A DNA stretch of 50,394 nt from a bacterium (GTDB lineage Bacteria; BMS3Abin14). The stretch spans positions 1 to 50,394 of the forward strand of contig JARGFZ010000018.1 in assembly GCA_029210965.1 (NCBI GenBank). The letters are read 5' to 3'. The notes under the pieces were generated by a model. It searched no databases. It saw nothing but the letters and a program-made list of their open reading frames with translations, and had not been told where the DNA came from. Made by a program: the position numbers and the translations under genes. Positions 38,201 through 45,925 of this stretch are shown here, piece by piece (the first letter of the stretch is position 1; each line of letters begins with the position of its first letter).

Positions 38201-40261
38201 TCCAAGGTGGGCGGACCCCCAGGTTAGATCAACTCCACGGAGTTCGATGCTCTCTCCCCGGATCCCGAGGCCCGCCTCCCCCTCGAAGGGCATGGAACGA
38301 TAGTGCCCCTGAAGGTTGGATAAAAACACATCCGTTTTCAGGAGACCCTCGTCGTAGGAGCCGGAAAAAACAGCTTCCAGCTCGAGGTCGTCAGGCGAAC
38401 CGTTCCACAGCAGGGCCGTATTCAACTCAGTGGCGTTCAGGGAGCCGTTCCAGACCAGGGTGTCCTTCCAGGCCAACCTTCCTGTCATGGATAGAATTCC
38501 ATCGAGCCCTTTCACCACCCCCGTCCCTTCCCATGTCCCGTCATCTATACCACCATCAATGAGCGCTTCAATCGAAAGGTCACTACTCTGGACGCTTGTG
38601 CGGATGGAGTGGGAAAGGAAGTTTCCTTTGCCTGTCAACCCCACCCGGTCCATGTGGAAACCTTCAACCTTCAAACCCGTTAAGGAAAGGTCCAGTTCTG
38701 TTTCCGTACCCTGATTCAGGGTCGTAAGTACAGTTCCCGTCAATGACTGAAGGGTAACGCCATTGGAAAAAAGATCCCAACCGGTCAATTGGGCATACAG
38801 GCTGGGTGAAGCCGCTTCCCCCGATACGGTTCCTGAGATCTCCAGGCTCCCGCCGGCTGAAGGCATGACAGCCCCGATATCAGCTGCCTCCAAAAGCCAA
38901 TTTACATCCCATTTGTCCTTGAGGCTTCCCCTGGCGTGAACTGACACAGCCTCCAGGGATATTTGAGCCTCGTGGATCGTGATTTCCCGCCCCTTTCCCG
39001 AGGCCCGGATCAGGAACGGTCCCGGCGGGAGCACTTTTGCTCCAAGGGTCCCACTCACTTGGGCGCTGTAGGTATCGCCTTGAAGATTGAAATCGATCCT
39101 GCCCGAAGGCGAGGCAAAAATCGGTTCCGCTTCCTTGAGAGGCCACCTTATATCATTCCAGACGGTCTCCAGAACAAGTACCGGTCCAGATCCCATAATT
39201 TCATAGCGTCCGCTGGTTTCGAGACTGGCAGTGTTACCTGTAGCCATAACATCGAATTTTTTGAGCTCCCATCGGTCGGCATCACGCTGTCCATTGATCT
39301 TTGCCTGAAGGGTTTCGTTGCCCAATCCGGGAAGACCGGACACGGAAAGATCCCCCCTGAAGTCGAAAGTCGCGAAAGTTCCACCACCTGTAAGATTGCC
39401 CTTTACCGAGCCTTTGATCCGGTCCAGAAAGGTGCCCCCTGGATGGAGATCGTTGACCAGGACCGACGCGTTCCAGCTGTTTACACCCCCGGCACTGCTG
39501 AGAGTTCCTCTGATGGAACCTTCAAGCAAACCGGTCACATCCTGATTTATCCGGAGTTCAGAAAGTGTTCCCTCAAGATTACCACTGCCCTGAACCCGAG
39601 GCAGTCCCGGAGGGTCGAATGACCACCGGACATCGGCATTCAAGGCATGGTCGCCCTCCATCTTCATGTCAGCAATGACAGTTATTTCGCCCAACGGGTC
39701 CCGGATCCCGAAATGCCGGATAATCAAATTTTTCCGGTCGATCCTCCCGGAAAATTCGATAGTGTCGATGCTCACAGGGGCTTTGGAGTCAGGCATCGTC
39801 AAAGCCAGGTCCCTGACTGACAGCTGACCTATTTCGATGCCCAGGGGGAGTGGATATCCGAATGAAGAAAAGGAGTCGGAAGTAGCTTCGGCGGTATTCT
39901 GGTTCGCCTCAACCCTGATGATCACCTTGTCTACAGATGCTGTCCCAAAAGTCAGGGATATCCTGAAGAGGCCGGCGGGAACAAGTTGAAAACCTACCAG
40001 ATCTGCAGAAAAGTACAGGGTCTGAGTGCGGACCTCTACTCCCTGAAGCAATACCTTTCCGCCCAGCCGCCCCTGAATCTTCCCTACGGCAAAAACCCCA
40101 TGAGACATACGGGTACCTGTGCCGACGATCCAGTTAAGGCCGGATTCTGTAAAGAACAACCATACCCCAAGGCTGAATGAAACAGCGGCGAGAAGGACGG
40201 CCAGGATACCGAGGCGCCGCCAGTTCACAGGTCGGGTCCGATGTTCAGGTGTATCCGCCAA
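35261..40261 (-). CDS. tamB: TamB-family translocation and assembly module protein
   Basis: Very long periplasm-spanning protein (1666 residues) anchored in the inner membrane. With TamA it takes part in outer-membrane protein assembly, and the wider family is implicated in phospholipid transport. One N-terminal helix (LGILAVLLAAVSFSLGVWLF, about 17-37) is followed by a long series of beta-rich segments with no internal domain boundary visible. This matches the hydrophobic-groove beta-taco fold known for the family. The C-terminal TamB (DUF490) domain is at about 1300-1666, with GELRITDGLYRAFGRRLTIE, GLDVRAVRRIDDI and SYLVNGKPLSRTSG. The N terminus overlaps tamA by 37 bp. Confidence 0.92.
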   Translation of the reverse strand: MADTPEHRTRPVNWRRLGILAVLLAAVSFSLGVWLFFTESGLNWIVGTGTRMSHGVFAVGKIQGRLGGKVLLQGVEVRTQTLYFSADLVGFQLVPAGLFRISLTFGTASVDKVIIRVEANQNTAEATSDSFSSFGYPLPLGIEIGQLSVRDLALTMPDSKAPVSIDTIEFSGRIDRKNLIIRHFGIRDPLGEITVIADMKMEGDHALNADVRWSFDPPGLPRVQGSGNLEGTLSELRINQDVTGLLEGSIRGTLSSAGGVNSWNASVLVNDLHPGGTFLDRIKGSVKGNLTGGGTFATFDFRGDLSVSGLPGLGNETLQAKINGQRDADRWELKKFDVMATGNTASLETSGRYEIMGSGPVLVLETVWNDIRWPLKEAEPIFASPSGRIDFNLQGDTYSAQVSGTLGAKVLPPGPFLIRASGKGREITIHEAQISLEAVSVHARGSLKDKWDVNWLLEAADIGAVMPSAGGSLEISGTVSGEAASPSLYAQLTGWDLFSNGVTLQSLTGTVLTTLNQGTETELDLSLTGLKVEGFHMDRVGLTGKGNFLSHSIRTSVQSSDLSIEALIDGGIDDGTWEGTGVVKGLDGILSMTGRLAWKDTLVWNGSLNATELNTALLWNGSPDDLELEAVFSGSYDEGLLKTDVFLSNLQGHYRSMPFEGEAGLGIRGESIELRGVDLTWGSAHLGASGVLEKSWNASWDLEIGDFASFVEGSRGKVISRGKISGPRGIPDLEISLDGEDLFFGKIGTSDVTATASIRIDELYPFNLMIHVAPVATGSFTTDEIKITGSGNRTDHELHMITQNPDGSPISVDINGSITPNTWEGSLLTNLLEGPLEADGKFQWGEKMSWHAAIRGDQLDPGKVLQQFHGSLTTGITLDGFLAGDKLQSDLNIVKLSGTFLGQEVLGSARILLDSGETKVRVPNLQVGTSTLKATLETGDALNGTWTLDVPNLSHFMSILRGSLRSTGALGGTPSHPSIMASLIGTTLGGGNWSAETVSFDTQISDIQRIPGSITGRATGILFGGSWLDQAALSATGTAGEHDLTVSLDYPGGKASVLVEGAMVGDTWNGVLVSTYLDHPLRGRWSLENKAELVISTTEGNIHPFCVISDGSRLCAEALWKEGEGKGSLQIHRLPLSLLTAGTVSALKIEGFSDGIIKGGRSEGRWWGSARLSTLAGSILYQNGSGKWVSFNLRETDLSTTFDSTGLQGSFQAQLGPEGSQDHVLGTLSLPGILFPRPEGSSYQDQPVQGRFVAQLAEMGFIQALAPDVDGPAGLLTATLDIKGTLGTPVTEGFVNLQDGSAGVPLLGLSLKPVEGRLTAGKPEGFTLDATAGSGRGRLHIQGSVRNPLTKSRAMELRFKGEEVTAARTPVISLVISPDLILTAEDNLFTLKGSVNVPEASFNPVEISVTQRPSPDVVVIAPGSDTTPKPPLKVRGDVRLNLGDKVTVDGFGLTGRVSGSVRIIDEPGTVTSATGELRITDGLYRAFGRRLTIERGKLTFSGGPLENPGLDVRAVRRIDDILAGINVGGTLMEPVISLFSDPPMDQAEALSYLVNGKPLSRTSGEEGNALATAALSMGLNQGESLAKRIGNSFGFEEVTVQTEADVEQSSLVVGKYLTPSVYVRYGVGIFQSFSVFQFEYKINDHLLLQGESGEETGTDLLYTIER

Positions 40262-42051
40262 GGTTTATCCTCACGACTCAAGGCCCAGGCCAGGTCCAGC
40301 CGGACCAATCCGATCAGTGACTTCCACCTCACTCCAACACCTGCCCCACTCTCCAGGGAATCCTTCATGCTTTCGAGGGAGTTTCCGGTGTCACTGAAAA
40401 CAGCTGCGCTCCAGGAACGGGAAAGGCTGTGTTCGTATTCGGCGCTCCCAACTACCAGGTAGCGCCCTCCCACTGCCTCTCCTGCCGCATCCAGGGGGCT
40501 CAGTGATTTATAAGCAAAACCCCGGACGCTCTGATCTCCTCCGGCGAAGTACCTGAGGGAAGCGGGAAGAACATCAAAATCCTCGATCCAGGTGGTGGCT
40601 CTCTCTCCTCTCAGGATCACCCGGCCCCAATGGCCGACGGGTGTGATCAGCTTGGCTTTCGCCCTGGCCTGGAGGAAGGAAAATTGGGAAAAGAAGCCCT
40701 CCTGAGAACCCTGAAGTTCGAGGTCCAGCCTGAAACCCCACCTTGTGTTGACCCGATCATCGGCCCGGACATAACTGAAACCCAAACCGGGGTACAGCAG
40801 AGCGGTTTGCCCCTCCTCGGTGGCAATGTCATAATCTTCCCACAGGTAGCTAAGATTTTCCGAAAAAGATGAGGAGCCCCGCAAACGCACATGCTTCAGC
40901 CTCAGGAGTGCTTTCCTGGAGTCGATATCGTCTACACGTTCTCGCTCGAAGGCCAGGGAATAGTCTAGGTGGTCCGTTCGCGCACGTTTCAGAGGTACGG
41001 TATAGAGCCCGGACAGACCGGTTTTCACCGTGGAGAGCAACAGGTCCGTCCGGAAACGGTGCACTTTCCGGTTTACCCTGTGGTGCTCCCACCCCGTCCG
41101 AAACCTCGGCCCTGTGTCGGTACCGTAGCCGACCCCCGCAGTAAACTTTCTCGCCGGGCCGGGCTCCAGGGTGACCCTGACCGGAACGAAAAGGCCATCA
41201 GCCTCTTCCCTTGGGGCTGAAACCTCGACAAGGCTGAACTGATTGGAATCATAAATAGCTTTCTGAAGCTCCAGTAAGGCATTCTGTTCGTAAGGGTCCC
41301 CCTCGCTGATGTTAACAAAATCGTCCAGATAGGCCGGTGAAAGAAGATCCTGAACAAGAGTCACCCTTCCGAAACTGAAGCGGGGTCCGGTTTCAAGGTG
41401 CAGTACTATTTCGGCCGATGCATTTTCCCTTTTAACATAGACGCGATTTTCCATGTACCGGGCGTCGAGGTATCCCAATTGGACCGCAGTGATGATGAGG
41501 GCTTTTTTCCCCTGCTCATAACTGTGGTGAACGAGGATAGCTCCCTTCGTCAAAGGGAAATTTTTCAGTTGTAATAGCAGCTGGGGAGATTCGGAACCTT
41601 CCCCGTCTATTCGGATATCCAGGTGCGACACCGTGACGGGATTTCCTTTATCGACGGCGTACAGAGCATTGTACTTGTCTCCTTCCACTTTGAGTTGCGG
41701 GTCCACCGTTGCACCATAGAAACCGAAGGGTTCGAGGGCTTTCTTGATCTCTTCGGGTACCTGACCGTGGAGGCGCCGGACCAGGGAATCGTTGAGATAA
41801 GGGTGATCTTTCTGTTTTTCCAGAGTCAGGACTGAGAGAACGGACTTCAGCATATCCCCATCCAACCCCTCTACATTGATCGTCACCGAAACCGCTTCGG
41901 CGGTCCCGGGAAGAACGAAAAGCAGGAAAAATAAGAGGAGGCATGACAGGAACGGATTTCGGCCGGGTGCGTCGGACGAAAAAATGGTGTACGTGGGCCG
42001 GTTGCCGACGTGAATTTGGGGCCCGGCACGCTGATCAGTTTTTTCCCACAT
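40225..42051 (-). CDS. tamA: TamA/BamA-like outer-membrane assembly protein (Omp85)
   Basis: Outer-membrane beta-barrel with periplasmic POTRA domains. After an unusually long N-terminal stretch, residues about 30-53 form a signal peptide (FLSCLLLFFLLFVLPGTAEA). POTRA-like segments occupy about 55-300, for example EIVLHLETGPRFSFGRVTLV and LEPGPARKFTAGVGYGTDTG at the junction. The barrel includes VILRGERATTWIEDFDVLPA and the Omp85 motif RYFAGGDQSVRGFAYKSLSP (conserved V-R-G-F/Y). ATG 42051 is the only plausible start, though its ribosome binding site is weak. 608 residues, close to E. coli TamA (577). Confidence 0.92.
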   Translation of the reverse strand: MWEKTDQRAGPQIHVGNRPTYTIFSSDAPGRNPFLSCLLLFFLLFVLPGTAEAVSVTINVEGLDGDMLKSVLSVLTLEKQKDHPYLNDSLVRRLHGQVPEEIKKALEPFGFYGATVDPQLKVEGDKYNALYAVDKGNPVTVSHLDIRIDGEGSESPQLLLQLKNFPLTKGAILVHHSYEQGKKALIITAVQLGYLDARYMENRVYVKRENASAEIVLHLETGPRFSFGRVTLVQDLLSPAYLDDFVNISEGDPYEQNALLELQKAIYDSNQFSLVEVSAPREEADGLFVPVRVTLEPGPARKFTAGVGYGTDTGPRFRTGWEHHRVNRKVHRFRTDLLLSTVKTGLSGLYTVPLKRARTDHLDYSLAFERERVDDIDSRKALLRLKHVRLRGSSSFSENLSYLWEDYDIATEEGQTALLYPGLGFSYVRADDRVNTRWGFRLDLELQGSQEGFFSQFSFLQARAKAKLITPVGHWGRVILRGERATTWIEDFDVLPASLRYFAGGDQSVRGFAYKSLSPLDAAGEAVGGRYLVVGSAEYEHSLSRSWSAAVFSDTGNSLESMKDSLESGAGVGVRWKSLIGLVRLDLAWALSREDKPWRIHLNIGPDL

Positions 42052-42235
42052 GGCTCACAGTATTAATAATCCGCCAGAATCTACGACATGATTTTTTGGC
42101 CGTGGGGAAAATTATTTTTTGTAAGATATCGTTCATGAAACGGACTTCTCGATCCACACATCATATTTCAGATTCCAAATGATAAACAGGAGCAATTGCT
42201 CCCGGCTTTCTGTTCCTGTAAAAAACGTTTAAAAA

Positions 42236-42338
42236 CTTTAACGCAGAGAGTTTCACCCAGGATTTAGCCTTCCTCTGCGTCCTTCGCGTCCTCTGCGTTA
42301 AAGCTTTTGATCTTCTCCTGCGTCCTGCGTTCTGCGTG
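42236..42338. repeat. Hairpin and tandem repeats (ACGCAGAG family, then CTGCGTT heptads)
   Basis: CTTTAACGCAGAG (42236-42248) is the perfect complement of CTCTGCGTTAAAG (42291-42303). The right arm is made of 9-bp units (cctctgcgt, ccttcgcgt, cctctgcgt). Heptads ctgcgtc, ctgcgtt, ctgcgtg follow at 42318-42338. A related hairpin lies at 6738-6870. The rest of 42052-42352 has only a short GGAGCAATTGCTCC palindrome. Confidence 0.8.
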
Positions 42339-42352
42339 CTAGGATGTAACCC

Positions 42353-43636
42353 CTACTTCCAGACTTCAAGTTCGAGGGAAGTAGGAGTTACCTCCTCTAC
42401 AAACACCTTCAAACTTCCGAAGTCGATCCCCAGGATCTCGTCGGCAAACCCCTGGGAGGATGTGTAGACCTCAAAGATCTGTGATGTTGAGGTGGAGGTG
42501 AAAACAGGGTTCTCAAAACGGCCGATGTATTTGGAACTGTTTAAGAGGGAACCTAAAAACTCTTTCTGGTCCAGGCGGCTCATGTTCACGTAGGTAAAGG
42601 TGATTTTCAGCGGTTCAAAGAGGAAGCCGAAGGATTCCAGAGCACTTGACAGGTTGTCTATGGATACGCGGACCTGACGAGTCGTGTAATATGTTTTGTC
42701 GATGAGCATCTCCTGTTCTTCGATGGTCTCGAAGAATTCAGAGTAGTTCAAGAGGTTCAGCAGGTTGCTGGTAGGGTCCTTCGTATCGAAGGGATCCCGG
42801 GACAGGTGGATCCCGTTGGGGCTTATACATCCTTTCATCGGATCTTGTGAATGGAGTTTGATCCCGAGCATCCGCAAGGACTCGGTGGCTGTCTGCCGGG
42901 TTGCGGTACGTCTTGCCAGGTCCCTCGTCCGCTCCAACTCCTGCTGGAGGCTGTCACTGCCGCTGAAACTTTTTCGCCAACCACTGCTGTCGAAAAAACC
43001 GCAAAGAGCCGCTTCGCCCTGAACGGTGATGAATTCACTTCTAACTTTCGGCTGCCCGGCAACCGTAGTTGTCTGCACATCCTCACCTTTGACGAGGGTT
43101 TCGACGCGGGCGAGAAGCTCCTGCTCTCCATCGGAATCGAAACCGTGGGAATATTCGTTTATCCGGCCCTTTTTGTCAATGAGGATCAGAGTGGGTAAGG
43201 TGGAGACACCAAAAATGTTGAATACCCTGGAGTCCTCGTCATAGAGGAGGGGGTATGTTATCTTCCCACGAAACTTCTCGAGCCTCTCTATGAAGCGGCG
43301 GATTCTATCCATGGGAACCTGGATGTCTTCATTGACAGCCATGATAATGAGACCCTCACCCTCATACTTGTCTTCAAGCTTCTGAAGTGAGAGCATCTCG
43401 TCAACGCATGAATCGCAATAGATGGACCAGAAGCTCAGAACGATGGGAGACTTCCCGAGGTACTGCTCTACGTCCACCTGTTGGCCCAGGATGTCGGGGA
43501 GGGAAAAGACGGGGGTTGCAGTCCCGGTAGAGAGAAGTTTGGAAGAGGGTTCGCTGGTCGCGTTCTGCCCCTCGGCATGCAGCGGGAGAAGGCAAATGAC
43601 AGCCAGGAAAGAGTACATCAAAAATTTCTTATACAT
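42353..43636 (-). CDS. TlpA-like thioredoxin-domain protein with long uncharacterised C-terminal region
   Basis: Exported thiol-disulfide protein. The frame is open to 43771, but ATG 43636 has AAGG at a proper 8-10 nt distance and gives a clean signal peptide (YKKFLMYSFLAVICLLPLHA). Residues about 38-185 form a TlpA/ResA-like thioredoxin domain with redox motif C-D-S-C (Cys74, Cys77) in LSFWSIYCDSCVDEM and cis-Pro in GVSTLPTLILIDKKG. Residues about 190-427 are soluble, contain a further Cys pair region and the heptad-like stretch around SLQQELERTRDLARRTA, and match no family I can name. It is divergent from the nuclease gene with a 61-bp gap, so the two may share control. Confidence 0.8.
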   Translation of the reverse strand: MYKKFLMYSFLAVICLLPLHAEGQNATSEPSSKLLSTGTATPVFSLPDILGQQVDVEQYLGKSPIVLSFWSIYCDSCVDEMLSLQKLEDKYEGEGLIIMAVNEDIQVPMDRIRRFIERLEKFRGKITYPLLYDEDSRVFNIFGVSTLPTLILIDKKGRINEYSHGFDSDGEQELLARVETLVKGEDVQTTTVAGQPKVRSEFITVQGEAALCGFFDSSGWRKSFSGSDSLQQELERTRDLARRTATRQTATESLRMLGIKLHSQDPMKGCISPNGIHLSRDPFDTKDPTSNLLNLLNYSEFFETIEEQEMLIDKTYYTTRQVRVSIDNLSSALESFGFLFEPLKITFTYVNMSRLDQKEFLGSLLNSSKYIGRFENPVFTSTSTSQIFEVYTSSQGFADEILGIDFGSLKVFVEEVTPTSLELEVWK

Positions 43637-43657
43637 AATCATGTCCTTTTCTGCGGG

Positions 43658-43689
43658 TTGACGGTTAATAAGTTGCAACAGGATATTAT
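43658..43689 (+). promoter_or_regulatory. Weak promoter for the nuclease gene
   Basis: TTGACG (43658-43663), then GATATT at 18 bp or TATTAT at 20 bp. Either would start transcription within about 10 nt of the ATG at 43698, and no ribosome binding site is seen, so the mRNA could be nearly leaderless. Confidence 0.3.
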
Positions 43690-43697
43690 ACTTTGCC

Positions 43698-44495
43698 ATG
43701 ATATCACACGCCAAAAAACTGTTCCTATACACTTTAACAGCTCTCACTGTCCTTACAGCATCCTTTGCCAACGGTCAGGATGGCAGGTTCGTCAGGGAAA
43801 CGGTCCTTCGTGTCATAGATGGGGACACCGTTGAGATCTCTGGTGGTGATCGAGTAAGGCTTCTGGGGATCGATGCTCCCGAAAAGGGCGAGCCCATATC
43901 CGCTCTCGCAACGGATAGGCTCAAAGAATTAACTGCATCCGGGGTTGTGACCCTTGAGGTGTGTGAGGACCGTGATATTTATGGCCGAATCCTTGCCACG
44001 GTCAGGGTGGACAGTTCCAACATTAACCGTATCATGTTGACGGAAGGCATGGCTCTTCCCGTGCTGATCCCTCCGTGTGGTCGTCCTGTGGCAGGGGATG
44101 TTCTCAAGGCTGCTGTCCAGGGCGCTCTGTCGGGGAAGGGAATATATTCCCTCAAAGAATACGTGATCGTTCCACACGGTGAGGCCGGTGAGCACATTGG
44201 CGAAAATTCCGTTGTAAGGGGGAAGATCCTGAATCTGCACAGGGGGAAAAATGCCCTGCAGCTTAACTTCGGTGTGGACTGGAAGACAGATTTTACAGCT
44301 GTTCTTTTCAGAGAAGGACAGCAGAGGTTCAGGGATCTGGGCATTGATCCGGCCGATCTCGTCGGGTTTGAAGTGCTGGTCATCGGGAAGATGAAACGAT
44401 ATAACGGTCCCGAGATAATAATTCGAGGTCCGGATCAGATACTTCCGCTGGATGGAATTACGGTCCAGGATCCAGGATCCAGGATCCAACATTGA
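43698..44495 (+). CDS. Exported thermonuclease-like (SNase) protein with extra C-terminal domain
   Basis: Probable secreted or periplasmic calcium-dependent nuclease. Signal peptide at 1-26 (LFLYTLTALTVLTASFANGQ). The SNase domain (about 32-155) keeps the catalytic set: Asp41 in VIDGDTVEI, Arg54, Asp59 and Glu62 in VRLLGIDAPE, and Arg97 in DIYGRILATV. Residues about 170-255 form a second beta-rich part (VVRGKILNLHRGKNALQLNF, then GFEVLVIGKMKRYNGPEIII), like an OB-fold nucleic-acid-binding domain. The last ten residues (from VQDPGSRIQH) are encoded by a GGATCCA-type heptad array and are unlikely to be part of the original protein. Confidence 0.88.
   Translation: MISHAKKLFLYTLTALTVLTASFANGQDGRFVRETVLRVIDGDTVEISGGDRVRLLGIDAPEKGEPISALATDRLKELTASGVVTLEVCEDRDIYGRILATVRVDSSNINRIMLTEGMALPVLIPPCGRPVAGDVLKAAVQGALSGKGIYSLKEYVIVPHGEAGEHIGENSVVRGKILNLHRGKNALQLNFGVDWKTDFTAVLFREGQQRFRDLGIDPADLVGFEVLVIGKMKRYNGPEIIIRGPDQILPLDGITVQDPGSRIQH
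44463..44490. repeat. Heptad array ATCCAGG at the nuclease 3' end
   Basis: gtccagg, atccagg, atccagg, atccaac in 7-bp register, translated as the last residues of the nuclease. Word shared with 6654-6667. Confidence 0.8.
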
Positions 44496-44499
44496 CAGG

Positions 44500-44647
44500 G
44501 TCGCAAAAAGTCCGTAATCGGCTTTTTGCTCCTCGGAAAGGGAAAAGCGTGGTTTTCCCTTTCCTCACAAATCAATGACTTACGGTGCGAGTCCTTGATT
44601 TGGGCGCCCCGCGCGGGACGCGTTGATGACTTTTTGCGAAGTCATCA
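44500..44647 (+). repeat. 148-bp structured dispersed repeat, copy 4
   Basis: Ends and hairpins as in copy 1. It begins 4 bp after the nuclease stop and ends 51 bp before the peptidase ATG. Second hairpin GGAAAGGGAAAAGCG with GGTTTTCCCTTTCC. Distal GC hairpin GGGCGCCCC...GGGACGCG. Confidence 0.9.
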
Positions 44648-44698
44648 ACATTACAACATGAAAAACTGATATATGAAAATTCAGAGCCAGACAGGTTG

Positions 44699-45925
44699 AT
44701 GTATTTGGAGAAAGCTTTGAAAAAATTCATAACCCTGTTCATACTTCTGTTCCTCGTAGTAGCCGGTGTGTATTTGCTGGGGGTCTTTTCTGAATCGCCC
44801 ATAGACAGTGTGTTCAGGATAGACAGTCTGGTCAGGCGCGGCCAGGCTGCAGGGCCCGGACAAGAGCTGAACGCAGCGGGCATCGTTGAACTTGACTCCG
44901 GAGATCTGAAAGGGGCAGTTACAGCACTGCGTGAGGCGAGCCGGATGGAGCCGGAAAACCCGGTTATCACACGGAACCTGAGTATTGCTCTGGCACGGAT
45001 GGCCAACGACCTGCCTGATGATGAGCAGACCGCCATCAGTCTGCTGGAAGAAGCTCTTGAACTGTGGCCAAAAAACCCCGAGGGCCTGGATGGTCTATCA
45101 ACCATCCATTTTAAGGCAACCAGGTATAAGGCTGCTCTCGAGTCGGCCATGATACTACAGGAAATGATGCCGGACCGTGCAGACCTTGGGGAGTACGTCA
45201 GGCACCTTCAGGGAAAAGTCGCTGACGAACAGGGTATGGCCACCGAAAAAGGAGACCACTTTCGACTCCTTTACAGTAACGAGAAGGGGTTGGAGTACAG
45301 CGGGGAGCTTCTGGCATTACTACAAACCCAGCTGGACTCCTTGACGGCGGCTCTGGGTGTCTTTCCGGAGAAACCCATAGATGTGTTGCTGCTTACCGAC
45401 GACCTCGGGACCAGGGCCGCCCCCCTTGACCCATCACTCGAAGGACTTTATAACGGCCAGATACGACTTTATCTAGGTGACGGTATCTTTGACACCCCGA
45501 AACTCATACTCACTGTGCGGCACGAGATGGTACACGCTCTTCTTCACCAGGGGGCTGGAAACCTTCCAGGGTGGGTCCAGGAGGGGTTGGCCCAGAAAGC
45601 AGGAGAGGAGCCGGATGAGGACCAAATTGTGGCCGCCAGAAGGTATATCGCCAATAAGATCAGGGATGGGTACAGTGTGGATCTCTCAAAGATGGGAATC
45701 AGCTTTATCAATTTGGACAACGAATCACGCACAATAGCCTATGCAACCAGTCTGCTTTTCATGGATTACCTTTCCCTGAATTATGGCAGCGGTTTTATTC
45801 CCAGGTTCGTCTCCGAGTTGGTCTCCGAGGCGTCCCCTCGCGATGCACTCAGGACACTGACGGGCTTAACTTTCGCCCAGCTGCAGGTATCCTTTTCCGA
45901 GGACCTGGAAAAGGAGTACAGATAA
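44699..45925 (+). CDS. Membrane-anchored metallopeptidase, MA-like (HExxH) with TPR-like helices
   Basis: One N-terminal membrane helix (FITLFILLFLVVAGVYLLGV) with the rest probably periplasmic. Residues about 55-165 are helical TPR-type repeats (GIVELDSGDLKGAVTALREA, then SLLEEALELWPKNPEGLDGL). The C-terminal half is a peptidase-MA-like domain: H275-E-M-V-H279 followed by Glu295 in GWVQEGLAQ, the gluzincin pattern of two His and a distal Glu. ATG 44699 is used; the TTG just before it is less likely. The TAATG overlap with der suggests coupled translation. Substrate unknown. Confidence 0.85.
   Translation: MYLEKALKKFITLFILLFLVVAGVYLLGVFSESPIDSVFRIDSLVRRGQAAGPGQELNAAGIVELDSGDLKGAVTALREASRMEPENPVITRNLSIALARMANDLPDDEQTAISLLEEALELWPKNPEGLDGLSTIHFKATRYKAALESAMILQEMMPDRADLGEYVRHLQGKVADEQGMATEKGDHFRLLYSNEKGLEYSGELLALLQTQLDSLTAALGVFPEKPIDVLLLTDDLGTRAAPLDPSLEGLYNGQIRLYLGDGIFDTPKLILTVRHEMVHALLHQGAGNLPGWVQEGLAQKAGEEPDEDQIVAARRYIANKIRDGYSVDLSKMGISFINLDNESRTIAYATSLLFMDYLSLNYGSGFIPRFVSELVSEASPRDALRTLTGLTFAQLQVSFSEDLEKEYR

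Noticed and set aside
43637-43771. N-terminal extension of the TlpA-like frame
   Set aside because: It would overlap the divergent nuclease start and bury the signal peptide; ATG 43636 has the better ribosome binding site.
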